Below are positions 17,751 to 27,071 of a stretch of DNA of 64,000 nt, piece after piece. The stretch is taken from the NCBI GenBank assembly GCA_017416505.1, contig JAFQCI010000124.1:15308-79307 (forward strand). The letters are read 5' to 3'. The position numbers and the translations under genes were made by a program. This DNA is from Lachnospiraceae bacterium (GTDB lineage: Bacteria > Bacillota_A > Clostridia > Lachnospirales > Lachnospiraceae). Under the pieces are notes generated by a model. It made no database searches. It was not told the origin of the DNA and saw nothing but the letters and a program-made list of their open reading frames with translations. Within the stretch, counting starts at the first letter, position 1. Each line of letters starts with the position of its first letter.

Positions 17751-19196
17751 ATGAAACGTGTATTATTTGTTGCATCCGAATGCGTTCCATTTATAAAAAC
17801 AGGTGGACTCGCTGATGTAATAGGTGCACTCCCTAAAATGATGAATCGTAATGAATATGATATTAGGGTATTTCTTCCATTTTACACCTGCATCCCTCAG
17901 GAATTAAGGGACGAAGCAGAGTTTGTGACCCATTTTTATATGAATTATACAGGAAGAGATGAATACGTTGGCATTAAACAAATGCTATATGAAGGAATAC
18001 AATTTTATTTTATTGATAACGAATATTATTTTTCAGGAATGACTCCTTATACTAATATATATGATGATGTTTGGAAGTTTAGTTTTTTTTGTAAGGCAGT
18101 GTTATACAGTCTGCCTAAGGTAGACTTTAAACCGGATATTATTCACTGTCATGACTGGCAGACTTCTTTGATGCCGGTGTATATTAAGATTGATTTGGCA
18201 AGTTATATGTTTTATCAGAAAATAAAGACAGTTCTTACGATTCATAATCTGGAATTTAAGGGCTGTTGCAGAATGGAAGTTCTTCGTACTATTTTAGGTT
18301 ATTCTGATGCCTTGATTAATAATGGTAATTTTGAATTAGATGGTGGCGGTTCCATGCTGAAAGCAGGAATTGTATATGCAGATTATATATCTACTGTAAG
18401 TGAAACTTATGCGAAAGAGATTCAGACCCATTATTATGGCGAGAATCTGGCAGAGTTATTGATTTCCAGAAGTGATAGTCTTAGGGGAATTATTAATGGA
18501 GTGGATTATGGCATCTATGACCCGGTACATGATAAATTTCTTGTAGAAAGATATAATATTGAAAACGTAAAAGAAAATAAAGCAAAGAACAAAGAAGAAT
18601 TACAAAGACGTTTTGGTGTTGAAGTAAATAAGGATAAATTTGTAGTAGGATTTATTTCTAGATTAACAGAACAAAAGGGAATTGATTTGATTCAGCAGGT
18701 CATGAATGAGATTTGCATGGAAGATATTCAGTTTTTTGTTTTGGGAACCGGTGAAAGACGGTATGAAGACAGATTCCGTCAGTTTGCCAGCCAGTATCCT
18801 CAAAATGTAGTAGCGAATATTTGCTATTCAGAGGAACTTGCTCATATGATGTATGCCGGCTGTGACGCATTGTTAATGCCATCCAGATTTGAGCCTTGTG
18901 GTTTATGCCAGCTTATGAGTTTCCGTTATGGAACCATTCCGATTGTCAGAGAAACCGGAGGTTTAAAGGATACGGTTATAGATTATAATAAAAATGAGCA
19001 GGAGGGAAATGGATTTTCCTTTGCACAATATAATTCCTATGATATGTTATATGCGATTCGTCATGCGAAGATTATTTTCACTGCATATAAAGATTTGTGG
19101 CTGGAAATGATGAAGAGAGGAATGGCTCTGGACTATTCCTGGTCTGCCTCTACAAGAAAATATGAAAAATTGTATGATGAAATATTAGAAAGTTAA
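17751..19196 (+). CDS. glgA: Glycogen synthase (GT5)
   Basis: A 481-residue bacterial glycogen/starch synthase that transfers glucose from ADP-glucose. The N-terminal ADP-glucose-binding KTGGLADVIGALPK (about residue 16) and the C-terminal GT-B fold with FISRLTEQKGIDLIQ, MPSRFEPCGLCQLMSFRYGT and RETGGLKDTV are intact. The length is standard. It stands alone here; no other glg genes are in the window. Confidence 0.95.
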   Translation: MKRVLFVASECVPFIKTGGLADVIGALPKMMNRNEYDIRVFLPFYTCIPQELRDEAEFVTHFYMNYTGRDEYVGIKQMLYEGIQFYFIDNEYYFSGMTPYTNIYDDVWKFSFFCKAVLYSLPKVDFKPDIIHCHDWQTSLMPVYIKIDLASYMFYQKIKTVLTIHNLEFKGCCRMEVLRTILGYSDALINNGNFELDGGGSMLKAGIVYADYISTVSETYAKEIQTHYYGENLAELLISRSDSLRGIINGVDYGIYDPVHDKFLVERYNIENVKENKAKNKEELQRRFGVEVNKDKFVVGFISRLTEQKGIDLIQQVMNEICMEDIQFFVLGTGERRYEDRFRQFASQYPQNVVANICYSEELAHMMYAGCDALLMPSRFEPCGLCQLMSFRYGTIPIVRETGGLKDTVIDYNKNEQEGNGFSFAQYNSYDMLYAIRHAKIIFTAYKDLWLEMMKRGMALDYSWSASTRKYEKLYDEILES

Positions 19197-19227
19197 GAAG
19201 TTTCGGCTTCTTAACTTTCTTTTTTTG
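19187..19227 (+). terminator. Terminator after glgA, shared with rqcH
   Basis: AGAAAGTTAAGAAG pairs perfectly with CTTCTTAACTTTCT around TTTCGG, followed by a T-run. It lies between convergent glgA and rqcH; the T-run serves glgA. Confidence 0.9.
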
Positions 19228-19228
19228 C

Positions 19229-20977
19229 CTAATTGTCCTCAATTAATTCGATTCCCGTAATATCAGGCTCAATCAACATAGAATAATTGGTATGATAAAT
19301 CACGAAGCCCGGCTTACTGGCAGGAGGACGTTTTAAATTCTTTTTTCTGGTATAATCGATTTCTACTTTTGGTGCAGTTCTTCCACTTGAATAATAAGCG
19401 GCAAGACGTGCAGCCTGTTCATAAACGGAATCAGGAATTTCCTCTTTTCCCTCTGTCTTTAAGATAACATGGGAACCCGGCATTCCTTTGGAATGAAACC
19501 AAATGTCATTTCCTGTAGCAAAGGAAAAAGATAATTCATCGTTTTGGAAGTTGTTTTTTCCGACGTATATATGAAACCCTTCTTTGGTAAGATAATGGAA
19601 AGGCTTGCTTTTTGGTGCATTTTTCTTTCCCTTTGGTCCTTTTTTCTTTATATATCCATAATCCATTAATTCTTGCTTTACCTGAATTAAATCTGTTTCC
19701 TGCAGGGCAATATCAAGAGAAGTTTTGATGGAAAGCAAATGTTCTAATTCCGATTTGGATTCTACGGTAAGTTCTGTTAATGCCTCATAAGTACGTTTTA
19801 ATTTATTATATTTTTCAAAGTATCGTTTGGCATTGTTAATGGGAGAGAGGGTAGCATCCAAAGGAATGGTAATTTCCTCATTGGTATAATAATTAATGGT
19901 GGTGAAGGAGGTTTCTCCTTCCGGAATTTCATAACCATAGGTGGTAAGTAATTCACCGTAAATCTTGTATTTTTCGCGCTTTTCGGTGTCCTTTAGCTGA
20001 GCCAGTTGTAAATCATATTTTTTGCTGGTACGTTCAATGGCATTGGCAACGATTTTTCGTAAATCTGTGGATTTTTGACGAATCTTAGTTACCAGATTTT
20101 TTTCGTAGTAATAGTGTTCTAATAAAACAGAGATAGAATCAAAGGTTTTCTGGGAATCCAAAGGATAGCTGGAAAAGGAGGTACTGGAAAAATCCTTTGG
20201 TTTGTTTCCTTCAAGAAAAATAGAAGGTTTAAATTCCTCTTTTTTAATACTCGTTGCGAAGGAGGAAAGAACCTGATATAAAACATCCTGTTTTTCAAGG
20301 GACAATTCTGAAAAAGCAGCTCTTTCCTCTATATCTGCGCGGTAACAAAGTTCCTGGGCAAGTGCCGGACTGATACCGGAAAAAGAGGTATAAATTGCCT
20401 TGGCACATGGAAGGGGAAGTGTTACGATATGGGAGAAAAAGTAATCCTTATCTAAATTAAGAATACTGATTTTACCTTGGTTTGGAGGAAAGGTGTAGGT
20501 TCTTCCAGGAAGAACTTCACGAACAGAACTAACAGTAAAACCGATGTGTTTGATACTGTCAATTATCATATCACTATCATCTACAAAAATAATATTACTA
20601 TGCTTTCCCATTAATTCAATGATGAGTTTCTTTTGGCAGACATCGCCCATTTCATTTAAATGCTCTATGGTAAAGATAACAATACGCTCCATTTGAGGCT
20701 GCTCAATGGAAACAATTCTTCCGTTTCCAATGTGTTTACGAAGCAGCATACAGAAATTTGGTGCGTTTTGTGGGTTGGTTTTTTGGGAATTACTTAAATA
20801 TACAAAAGGAAGAGAAGCATTTGCAGATAAAAACAAACGGTAATTCTCTTTATTGTTTTTTACAATAAAAACAAGTTCATCGTTTTCCGGTTGATATATT
20901 TTATAAATACGCCCATTTAATATGGTGTGGTTTAATTCAGATACTACGTTGGCTAAAACGAATCCATCAAAAGCCAT
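19229..20977 (-). CDS. rqcH: Rqc2/RqcH-type NFACT ribosome-quality-control protein (fibronectin-binding family)
   Basis: 582 residues: an NFACT-N domain starting MAFDGFVLANVVSEL, a coiled-coil middle (about residues 290-430) and a C-terminal NFACT-R domain with NDIWFHSKGMPGSHVIL and AARLAAYYSSGR. Bacterial RqcH binds stalled 50S-peptidyl-tRNA complexes and adds alanine tails. The chosen start has AAAGGAG 8 bp upstream; an in-frame ATG 36 bp further out is less likely. It is monocistronic, opposite to its neighbours. Confidence 0.92.
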   Translation of the reverse strand: MAFDGFVLANVVSELNHTILNGRIYKIYQPENDELVFIVKNNKENYRLFLSANASLPFVYLSNSQKTNPQNAPNFCMLLRKHIGNGRIVSIEQPQMERIVIFTIEHLNEMGDVCQKKLIIELMGKHSNIIFVDDSDMIIDSIKHIGFTVSSVREVLPGRTYTFPPNQGKISILNLDKDYFFSHIVTLPLPCAKAIYTSFSGISPALAQELCYRADIEERAAFSELSLEKQDVLYQVLSSFATSIKKEEFKPSIFLEGNKPKDFSSTSFSSYPLDSQKTFDSISVLLEHYYYEKNLVTKIRQKSTDLRKIVANAIERTSKKYDLQLAQLKDTEKREKYKIYGELLTTYGYEIPEGETSFTTINYYTNEEITIPLDATLSPINNAKRYFEKYNKLKRTYEALTELTVESKSELEHLLSIKTSLDIALQETDLIQVKQELMDYGYIKKKGPKGKKNAPKSKPFHYLTKEGFHIYVGKNNFQNDELSFSFATGNDIWFHSKGMPGSHVILKTEGKEEIPDSVYEQAARLAAYYSSGRTAPKVEIDYTRKKNLKRPPASKPGFVIYHTNYSMLIEPDITGIELIEDN

Positions 20978-21177
20978 GTCAAAAGCTCCTTTCGGTTTTA
21001 TGATTTGCTCCATGATACCAATGAGCGGATATGCTTTTTCATAATATCATGTGATATGTTTCAGTATAACAAAAAAAGTAATTTATTAAAAGAAAAAAAT
21101 GTGGTACAATAATCCAATAGTGCGTAGCAAGTTACTGTACAGACAGCATGACAACAATATGGAAAGGAAGTCTATGA

Positions 21178-24102
21178 ATGAATTATAGTGTAGGACAGAA
21201 GTTAGGAAATTATGAGATTCTTTCGATAGAAAATTTACCAGAACAAAATGCAATAGGATATCGCTTAGAGCATAGAACAACAAAGGCAAAGGTAGCGGTG
21301 ATATCCTGTGATGATAATAATAAAGTGTTTGGCATTGGATTCCGTACACCACCAAAGGATTCTACAGGAGTACCTCACATCATTGAGCATACTGTATTAT
21401 GTGGTTCGAAGAAGTATCCTTCCAAGGACCCTTTTGTGGAATTGGCGAAGGGTTCTTTGAATTCCTTTTTAAATGCCATGACGTATCCGGATAAAACTAT
21501 TTATCCGATTGCAAGTTATAATGACAAGGATTTTCATAACTTAATGGATGTATATTTGGATGCAGTTTTCCATCCTAATATATATAAAAAAGAGGAAATT
21601 TTTAAGCAGGAAGGCTGGCATTACGATTTAGAGAGCATTGAGGGAGAATTGACTTATAATGGTGTAGTTTATAACGAAATGAAGGGTGTATTTTCCTCTC
21701 CAGAGGACCAACTCACCAGAGCCATTGTAAATTCATTGTTTCCTAATACCGCTTATGGTGTGGAATCCGGTGGTGACCCGAAAAATATACCAGAATTAAC
21801 GTATGAAGATTTTATAGAGTTCCATAAGACTTACTACCACCCATCCAATAGTTATATTTATCTTTATGGGGATATGGATTTTGAAAAAGACTTAGAATAT
21901 ATTGATACAGAATATTTATCAGAATTTGAGTATCAGGAAATTGATTCTGTCATTGGAAAAGAAAAGGCATTTTTAAAGCCGGTAGAATATAAAGAGTATT
22001 ATTCCGTTTCAGATGAACAGGAAGAGGAAACAGAATATTATTACAGCTATAATGTAGTGATTGAGGAAAGTGTGAATCAAAAATTATATCTGGCATTTCA
22101 GATATTAGAATATGCCTTACTCTGTGTTCCGGGAGCTCCATTAAAACAAAAATTGTTAGATGCCCAGTTAGGCAGTGATGTTGATAGCTTTTTTGATAAC
22201 GGTATTTTGCAACCGATTTTCAGCATTAATATAAAGGGTGCAAAGAAGGACGATGAAGCACGTTTTTATCAGGTATTGGAAGAAACTATGAAGGAACTGG
22301 TAGAAAAGGGAATTTCAAAGAGAAGTCTGATTGCAGCCATTAATAATTTTGAGTTTAAATATAGAGAAGCTAATTTTGGAAGATATCCCAAGGGGCTTAT
22401 GTATATGCTTAAAATGTATGATTCCTGGCTTTATGATGAAACAAAGCCATTCTTACATTTGAATACAAAAGAAACCTTTGCCTGGTTAAAAGAGCAGTTA
22501 GAGAAGGGATATTTTGAAGAAATTTTAGAACGATATTTTCTTAATAATCCACATAAATCAAAAGTTTCTTTGATACCTAAGATAGGTTACAATGAGGAAA
22601 ATGAAGCGAAATTAAAAGAAGAACTGCAAAAGAAGAAAGACAGCATGACGAAGGATCAGTTAGAGGCTCTTGTGGAGGATACCAAGGCATTAAAACGATA
22701 TCAGGAAGAACCATCTTCCAAGGAAGACATTGAAAAGATTCCATTGTTATCTATTGAGGACATTGAAAAGAAAACACAAAAATTAGTGAATGATGTAAAA
22801 GAACAGGCCGGAGTGAAAGTAGTATATCACCCATTGTTCACCAATGGAATTTCTTATATTAAACTTAGTTTCTCCATGGACGATTTTTCAAGGGAACAGA
22901 TAGGTTATGCTACTATTTTAGAGGATTTATTGTTTGAGTCAGATACTAAGAACTTTTCTTATACAGAACTATCCAATGAGATATTGATTGAAACCGGTGG
23001 CATTGGCTTATCCAGTAAGGCAATGACAAATTATGCCCAGAATAAAGAAAGAGTTTTATTTGAAGTAGGGTGCAAATGTTTTGATAATAAAGTAGAAAAA
23101 GCCTTTGAATTAATGAAGGAAATTATGTTTACTGCTAAATTACAGGATACCAAAAAGATAAAAGAAATCATTGGTCGTTCCAAAGCACAAATGCAGGGCA
23201 GACTGCTTTCTTCCGGTCATCAGACCGCTTCCCTAAGGGGCGCAGCTTCCATTAATAAAACTTCCTATATCAATGATTTGCTGACCGGTGTAGGTTATTA
23301 TGAATTCATTGAAGATTTGGATAAGAATTTTGAAGAAAAGAAAGAAGAAATCCTAAAAGGCTTAGAAGAAACAAGAAAAGCCATCTTCACCAAGGGAAAT
23401 CTGATTGTAAGTTATATCGGAAACAGTGAAGAAAGAGAAGTTGTAATGGAACGAGAAATTTCTGCCTTGAATCAGGAATTATGGGAGAAAACAAAAAATC
23501 AGCCTCTTGTATTTGAGCCTTCTTTGAAAGGTTTGGGTATGAAGACAGAAAGTAAGGTGCAATATGCAGCCTTAGTCGGTGATTTTAAGAAGGCAGGATA
23601 TGAATATACAGGAGCATTGCAGGTATTACAGACGATTTTCTCTTATGACTATCTTTGGATTCAGGTTAGAGTAAAGGGTGGAGCCTATGGTGCAATGTGT
23701 AATTTCGCAATGTCAGGGGTGGGATATTTTACTTCTTACCGTGACCCGGAATTAGCCAAAACTTACGATGTTTATGAAAATGCTGCGAAATATCTTCGTG
23801 ACTTTGATATTTCAGACAGGGATATGACGAAGTATATTATAGGTACCATCGGAAACATTGATACTCCACTTACTCCATTGGCATTGGGAGAAAAATCATA
23901 TTATGCTTATCTGTCAGGCTTAGAGGAAAAGGATTACCAGAAAAACAGAGATGAAATTTTAGCTACGAATGTGGAAACCATTCGTTCACTGGCACCTTAT
24001 ATTGAGGCAATTACGGAAAATAGCGTATACTGTGCAGTAGGAAGTGAAGGAAAGCTAATGGAAGTAAAAGATTACTTTAAGGACATTGTAAAGATATTCT
24101 AG
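21178..24102 (+). CDS. M16C family zinc metallopeptidase (PreP/falcilysin-like)
   Basis: 974 residues, the full length of M16C peptidases. The inverted zinc motif HxxEH is visible as PHIIEHTVLCGSKKYP (about residue 64), followed by SLNSFLNAMTYPDKTIYP and a distal Glu region VVYNEMKGVFSSPEDQ. The four-domain clamshell enzyme degrades short unstructured peptides; no signal peptide is seen, so it is cytoplasmic. GGAAAGGAAG precedes the ATG. Confidence 0.92.
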   Translation: MNYSVGQKLGNYEILSIENLPEQNAIGYRLEHRTTKAKVAVISCDDNNKVFGIGFRTPPKDSTGVPHIIEHTVLCGSKKYPSKDPFVELAKGSLNSFLNAMTYPDKTIYPIASYNDKDFHNLMDVYLDAVFHPNIYKKEEIFKQEGWHYDLESIEGELTYNGVVYNEMKGVFSSPEDQLTRAIVNSLFPNTAYGVESGGDPKNIPELTYEDFIEFHKTYYHPSNSYIYLYGDMDFEKDLEYIDTEYLSEFEYQEIDSVIGKEKAFLKPVEYKEYYSVSDEQEEETEYYYSYNVVIEESVNQKLYLAFQILEYALLCVPGAPLKQKLLDAQLGSDVDSFFDNGILQPIFSINIKGAKKDDEARFYQVLEETMKELVEKGISKRSLIAAINNFEFKYREANFGRYPKGLMYMLKMYDSWLYDETKPFLHLNTKETFAWLKEQLEKGYFEEILERYFLNNPHKSKVSLIPKIGYNEENEAKLKEELQKKKDSMTKDQLEALVEDTKALKRYQEEPSSKEDIEKIPLLSIEDIEKKTQKLVNDVKEQAGVKVVYHPLFTNGISYIKLSFSMDDFSREQIGYATILEDLLFESDTKNFSYTELSNEILIETGGIGLSSKAMTNYAQNKERVLFEVGCKCFDNKVEKAFELMKEIMFTAKLQDTKKIKEIIGRSKAQMQGRLLSSGHQTASLRGAASINKTSYINDLLTGVGYYEFIEDLDKNFEEKKEEILKGLEETRKAIFTKGNLIVSYIGNSEEREVVMEREISALNQELWEKTKNQPLVFEPSLKGLGMKTESKVQYAALVGDFKKAGYEYTGALQVLQTIFSYDYLWIQVRVKGGAYGAMCNFAMSGVGYFTSYRDPELAKTYDVYENAAKYLRDFDISDRDMTKYIIGTIGNIDTPLTPLALGEKSYYAYLSGLEEKDYQKNRDEILATNVETIRSLAPYIEAITENSVYCAVGSEGKLMEVKDYFKDIVKIF

Positions 24103-24240
24103 GAAAACAGGTATACTATGAATTGAAAAATGATTGTTTATGTAAGATTCATGTTACTGTTTATGAGGCACGAGTGGACAGTAACAGATTCATAGGTTAA
24201 TTGTCGCAGCTTACTATTAAAGGATAAAAAGAGGGAATAT

Positions 24241-25146
24241 ATGAAAAAAGAATATAAGTCAGGTTTTGTAACGATTATTGGACGGCCTAATGTAGGAAAA
24301 TCAACTTTAATGAACCAGTTGATTGGACAAAAAATTGCTATTACTTCCAATAAACCGCAGACTACAAGAAACAGAATCCAAACCGTATTAACCAATGAAG
24401 AGGGACAGATTATTTTTCTGGATACCCCGGGAATCATTAAGGCAAAAAATAAATTAGGGGAGTACATGTTAAATGTAGCCACAAGAACCTTAGAAGAAGT
24501 GGATGTGATTTTGTGGATTGTAGAGCCAACGAATTTTATTGGAGCCTTAGAAGAATATATTATTGAGCAGTTGAAAAAAGTAAAAACCCCGGTGATTCTT
24601 GGTGTAAATAAAATCGATTCCGTAGGGGAAAAAGAAGTACTTGAGGCGATTTCTACTTATAAAGATGTTTTAAACATCGCAGAAATCGTTCCGGTTTCCG
24701 CAATGGAAGGAACCGGAACCGACGATTTGGTTGCCACCATTATGAAATATCTGCCGGAGGGTCCACAGTTTTTTGATGAAGATACTATTACCGACCAGCC
24801 GGAACGTCAGATTGTGGCAGAATTAATTCGTGAAAAGGCACTTCGTTGTCTGGATAAAGAAATTCCTCATGGAATTGCAGTAGTCATTGATAGCATGAAG
24901 GAAAGAAAGAAATCCGATATCATAGATATTGATGCTACCATTGTCTGTGAAAGAGATTCCCATAAGGGAATTATCATAGGAAAACAGGGAGCCATGTTAA
25001 AGAAGATTGGTTCCCAGGCAAGGGTGGAGATGGAAAATCTTTTAGATGCGAAAGTAAATTTAAAAATTTGGGTAAAAGTCCGAAAAGACTGGCGTGATAA
25101 TGAATTGTATTTAAAGAACTACGGATACAATCAAAAGGATTATTAA
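24241..25146 (+). CDS. era: GTPase Era
   Basis: 301 residues. GTPase motifs: GRPNVGKSTLMN (G1), the QTTRNR switch, DTPGI (G3) and NKID (G4, about residue 121). A C-terminal KH domain contains GIIIGKQGAMLKKIGSQAR. Era binds the 16S rRNA 3' end during 30S assembly. It is 1 bp upstream of recO, the common Firmicutes arrangement. Confidence 0.96.
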   Translation: MKKEYKSGFVTIIGRPNVGKSTLMNQLIGQKIAITSNKPQTTRNRIQTVLTNEEGQIIFLDTPGIIKAKNKLGEYMLNVATRTLEEVDVILWIVEPTNFIGALEEYIIEQLKKVKTPVILGVNKIDSVGEKEVLEAISTYKDVLNIAEIVPVSAMEGTGTDDLVATIMKYLPEGPQFFDEDTITDQPERQIVAELIREKALRCLDKEIPHGIAVVIDSMKERKKSDIIDIDATIVCERDSHKGIIIGKQGAMLKKIGSQARVEMENLLDAKVNLKIWVKVRKDWRDNELYLKNYGYNQKDY

Positions 25147-25147
25147 A

Positions 25148-25900
25148 ATGACAAACCAGGTAGTTTTAACAGGAATTATTTTATCGGTATCTTTAGTAGG
25201 GGACTATGATAAAAGATTTGTGCTTTTAACAAAGGAGAGAGGGAAGGTTACGGTCTTTGCCAGAGGAGCCAGAAGGCAAAAAAGTAATGTGATGGCAGTG
25301 ACCGAAGCCTTTACCTATGGAAGGTTTACTTTGTTTGAGGGCAGGGATGCCTATTCTTTTGTCAGTGCAGAAGTGGATGAATACTTTATGTCAGTAAAAG
25401 AAGATTTGCAGGCAGTAGCCTATGCTTCTTATTTTGCAGAATTTGCGGAACACCTTACAAGGGAAAATATGAATGAAAAAAACATATTAAAACTTTTGTA
25501 TCAGACCTTAAGGGTACTGGGTGCCAAGGTGATTGAGTATCCATTGATTAAGTGTATATACGAAATAAAGTTATTGGCATATTACGGTTTGCAGATGCAG
25601 GTTTTTCACTGCGTTTCCTGTGAAAAAGAAGGAGAGAATTTCGTATTTCGTGCTGACAAGGGAGGCATCTGTTGCCCGAATTGTACCAAGGTATCCTTAA
25701 GAGAAAGATATCTGAATACCTCTACCATTTATACCCTGCAATATATTATCAGCAGTAAAATTGAGCAGCTTTATTCCTTTCGTGTGACACTAGAGGTTCA
25801 AAAGGAATTAGAAGCCATCTGTAAAGAATATATCAAAGAGTATGTAGATAGAAAGTTTAAGTCTTTAGAATTTTTAGAATGTATTGAAGCATTGTCTTAG
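25148..25900 (+). CDS. recO: DNA repair protein RecO
   Basis: 250 residues: an N-terminal OB-fold (LTKERGKVTVFARGARRQKS), a helical middle and a zinc finger with CVSCEKEG and GGICCPNC. RecO loads RecA with RecR at gaps and breaks. It starts 1 bp after era and ends at a terminator. Confidence 0.94.
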   Translation: MTNQVVLTGIILSVSLVGDYDKRFVLLTKERGKVTVFARGARRQKSNVMAVTEAFTYGRFTLFEGRDAYSFVSAEVDEYFMSVKEDLQAVAYASYFAEFAEHLTRENMNEKNILKLLYQTLRVLGAKVIEYPLIKCIYEIKLLAYYGLQMQVFHCVSCEKEGENFVFRADKGGICCPNCTKVSLRERYLNTSTIYTLQYIISSKIEQLYSFRVTLEVQKELEAICKEYIKEYVDRKFKSLEFLECIEALS

Positions 25901-25904
25901 ATAA

Positions 25905-25950
25905 GAAGGGAAAGAAATTACGAAAAGTGTAAAGTTTCTTTCCCTTTTGT
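25905..25950 (+). terminator. Terminator after recO
   Basis: AAGGGAAAGAAA pairs with TTTCTTTCCCTT around a short loop, followed by TTTGTTC. It ends the era-recO transcript. Confidence 0.8.
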
Positions 25951-26001
25951 TCTGTCAGAAAATAGAAGAATCTTTAAAATTAAAATCCTTTTTGATGTTA
26001 T

Positions 26002-26721
26002 CTATCGGTCTAAGATAGTATGGTTTGTTTTTACGATAGAGCGTGGAAGAGCATCTTTAGCATTTTTCCAAGGCTCGTCCTGATAGCGGTAATCGAATTT
26101 ATTAATGAACCATTCGATGTCTTCTGCCAGTCGGCTCATGTTTTCGAAATAAACTTCATTTAAAAGGTTAAGAAAAGAGTCTAATTCAGCACCTTTTAAG
26201 TATTCTTTGGAAGTTTCAAATAATAAACCATAATGGTAGGTGCAAAATCCTTTACAGCTTTTAAATTTGGAAGAAAAATCTTTATCCTTTTTCCATAAAT
26301 GAAAAATAGTATGAAGATACCGTTCAAAGGTATGATTGACTCGATTACAGATAAAACAGTTTTCTTCTTTCTTTTGGATGTATGTCCAGACAGGAGTGGT
26401 GGTTTTATCTTTCTTTAACAAGCCGGAACCTGCCGGTTTTTTAGTAGATAATGCTTTTAAATCCTTGGTAGTTTTCATCATATGGGTTTGTAACATTAAG
26501 GCAAGGCCCAGACGGTTATTTTGTTCATACAGAGTTTTAATATGAACCATACAAAAGCCTTGTTCGTCCGTTAAGGCACGATTGTCGTCTTCCATGTAAC
26601 TTGGTCCCATGGTGTATTCTATGGCATTTTGTTCTAATTCTTTTCGCATGGCACACAGAGGACATTCACAGTCTGCGGCAAAAGCATCGTTTACGGGAAT
26701 GGTATATAATTCTTCTTTCAT
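26002..26721 (-). CDS. DUF6062 family protein
   Basis: 239 residues; the family has no known function to me. Three Cys/His clusters are evident: CECPLC near residue 20, CFIC near residue 125 and CKGFCTYHYG near residue 165, together with an earlier GFCMVH, suggesting metal binding. No membrane segments. The chosen ATG has GAAAGGA upstream; the open frame extends 12 codons further. It is transcribed opposite to recO and to the membrane-protein gene. Confidence 0.7.
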   Translation of the reverse strand: MKEELYTIPVNDAFAADCECPLCAMRKELEQNAIEYTMGPSYMEDDNRALTDEQGFCMVHIKTLYEQNNRLGLALMLQTHMMKTTKDLKALSTKKPAGSGLLKKDKTTTPVWTYIQKKEENCFICNRVNHTFERYLHTIFHLWKKDKDFSSKFKSCKGFCTYHYGLLFETSKEYLKGAELDSFLNLLNEVYFENMSRLAEDIEWFINKFDYRYQDEPWKNAKDALPRSIVKTNHTILDR

Positions 26722-26923
26722 ATCATTTGCAATCCTTTCTTCTATGATTAGTGTCATGTATTGTTTCTATTATCCGGATGATTCATTTAAAAACATGTTA
26801 AAACCAACAAAAAGGCTGTTTGTTCGAAATCTTCTTTATTATAACATGAATATTGCAGATTAGAAAAGGAAAAAGGTAAAATCAGCAATTTTTTTGATAT
26901 TGAAAAAAATATATGATATACTA

Positions 26924-27042
26924 AGGTGGCAATTGTGAAACTAAAATATTTTATGTGAAAGCGATACAAAATGAACAAAACATTTGTATTTGTTTCTTTT
27001 GTATCACTCAATGTAAGTTTTGGATAGTTTCGCAATTTCCTA
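26924..27042. repeat. MITE-like element, copy 1 (complete)
   Basis: About 119 bp with imperfect inverted ends: left arm GGCAATTGTGAAACTAAAAT, right arm AGTTTTGGATAGTTTCGCAA. The inner GATACAAAATGAACAAAA also pairs with TTTGTTTCTTTTGTATC. It lies in the 5' region of the next gene and could fold into a long hairpin. Confidence 0.85.
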
Positions 27043-27071
27043 TTAGAAAGTTAAGAAAGAGGGAAAATATT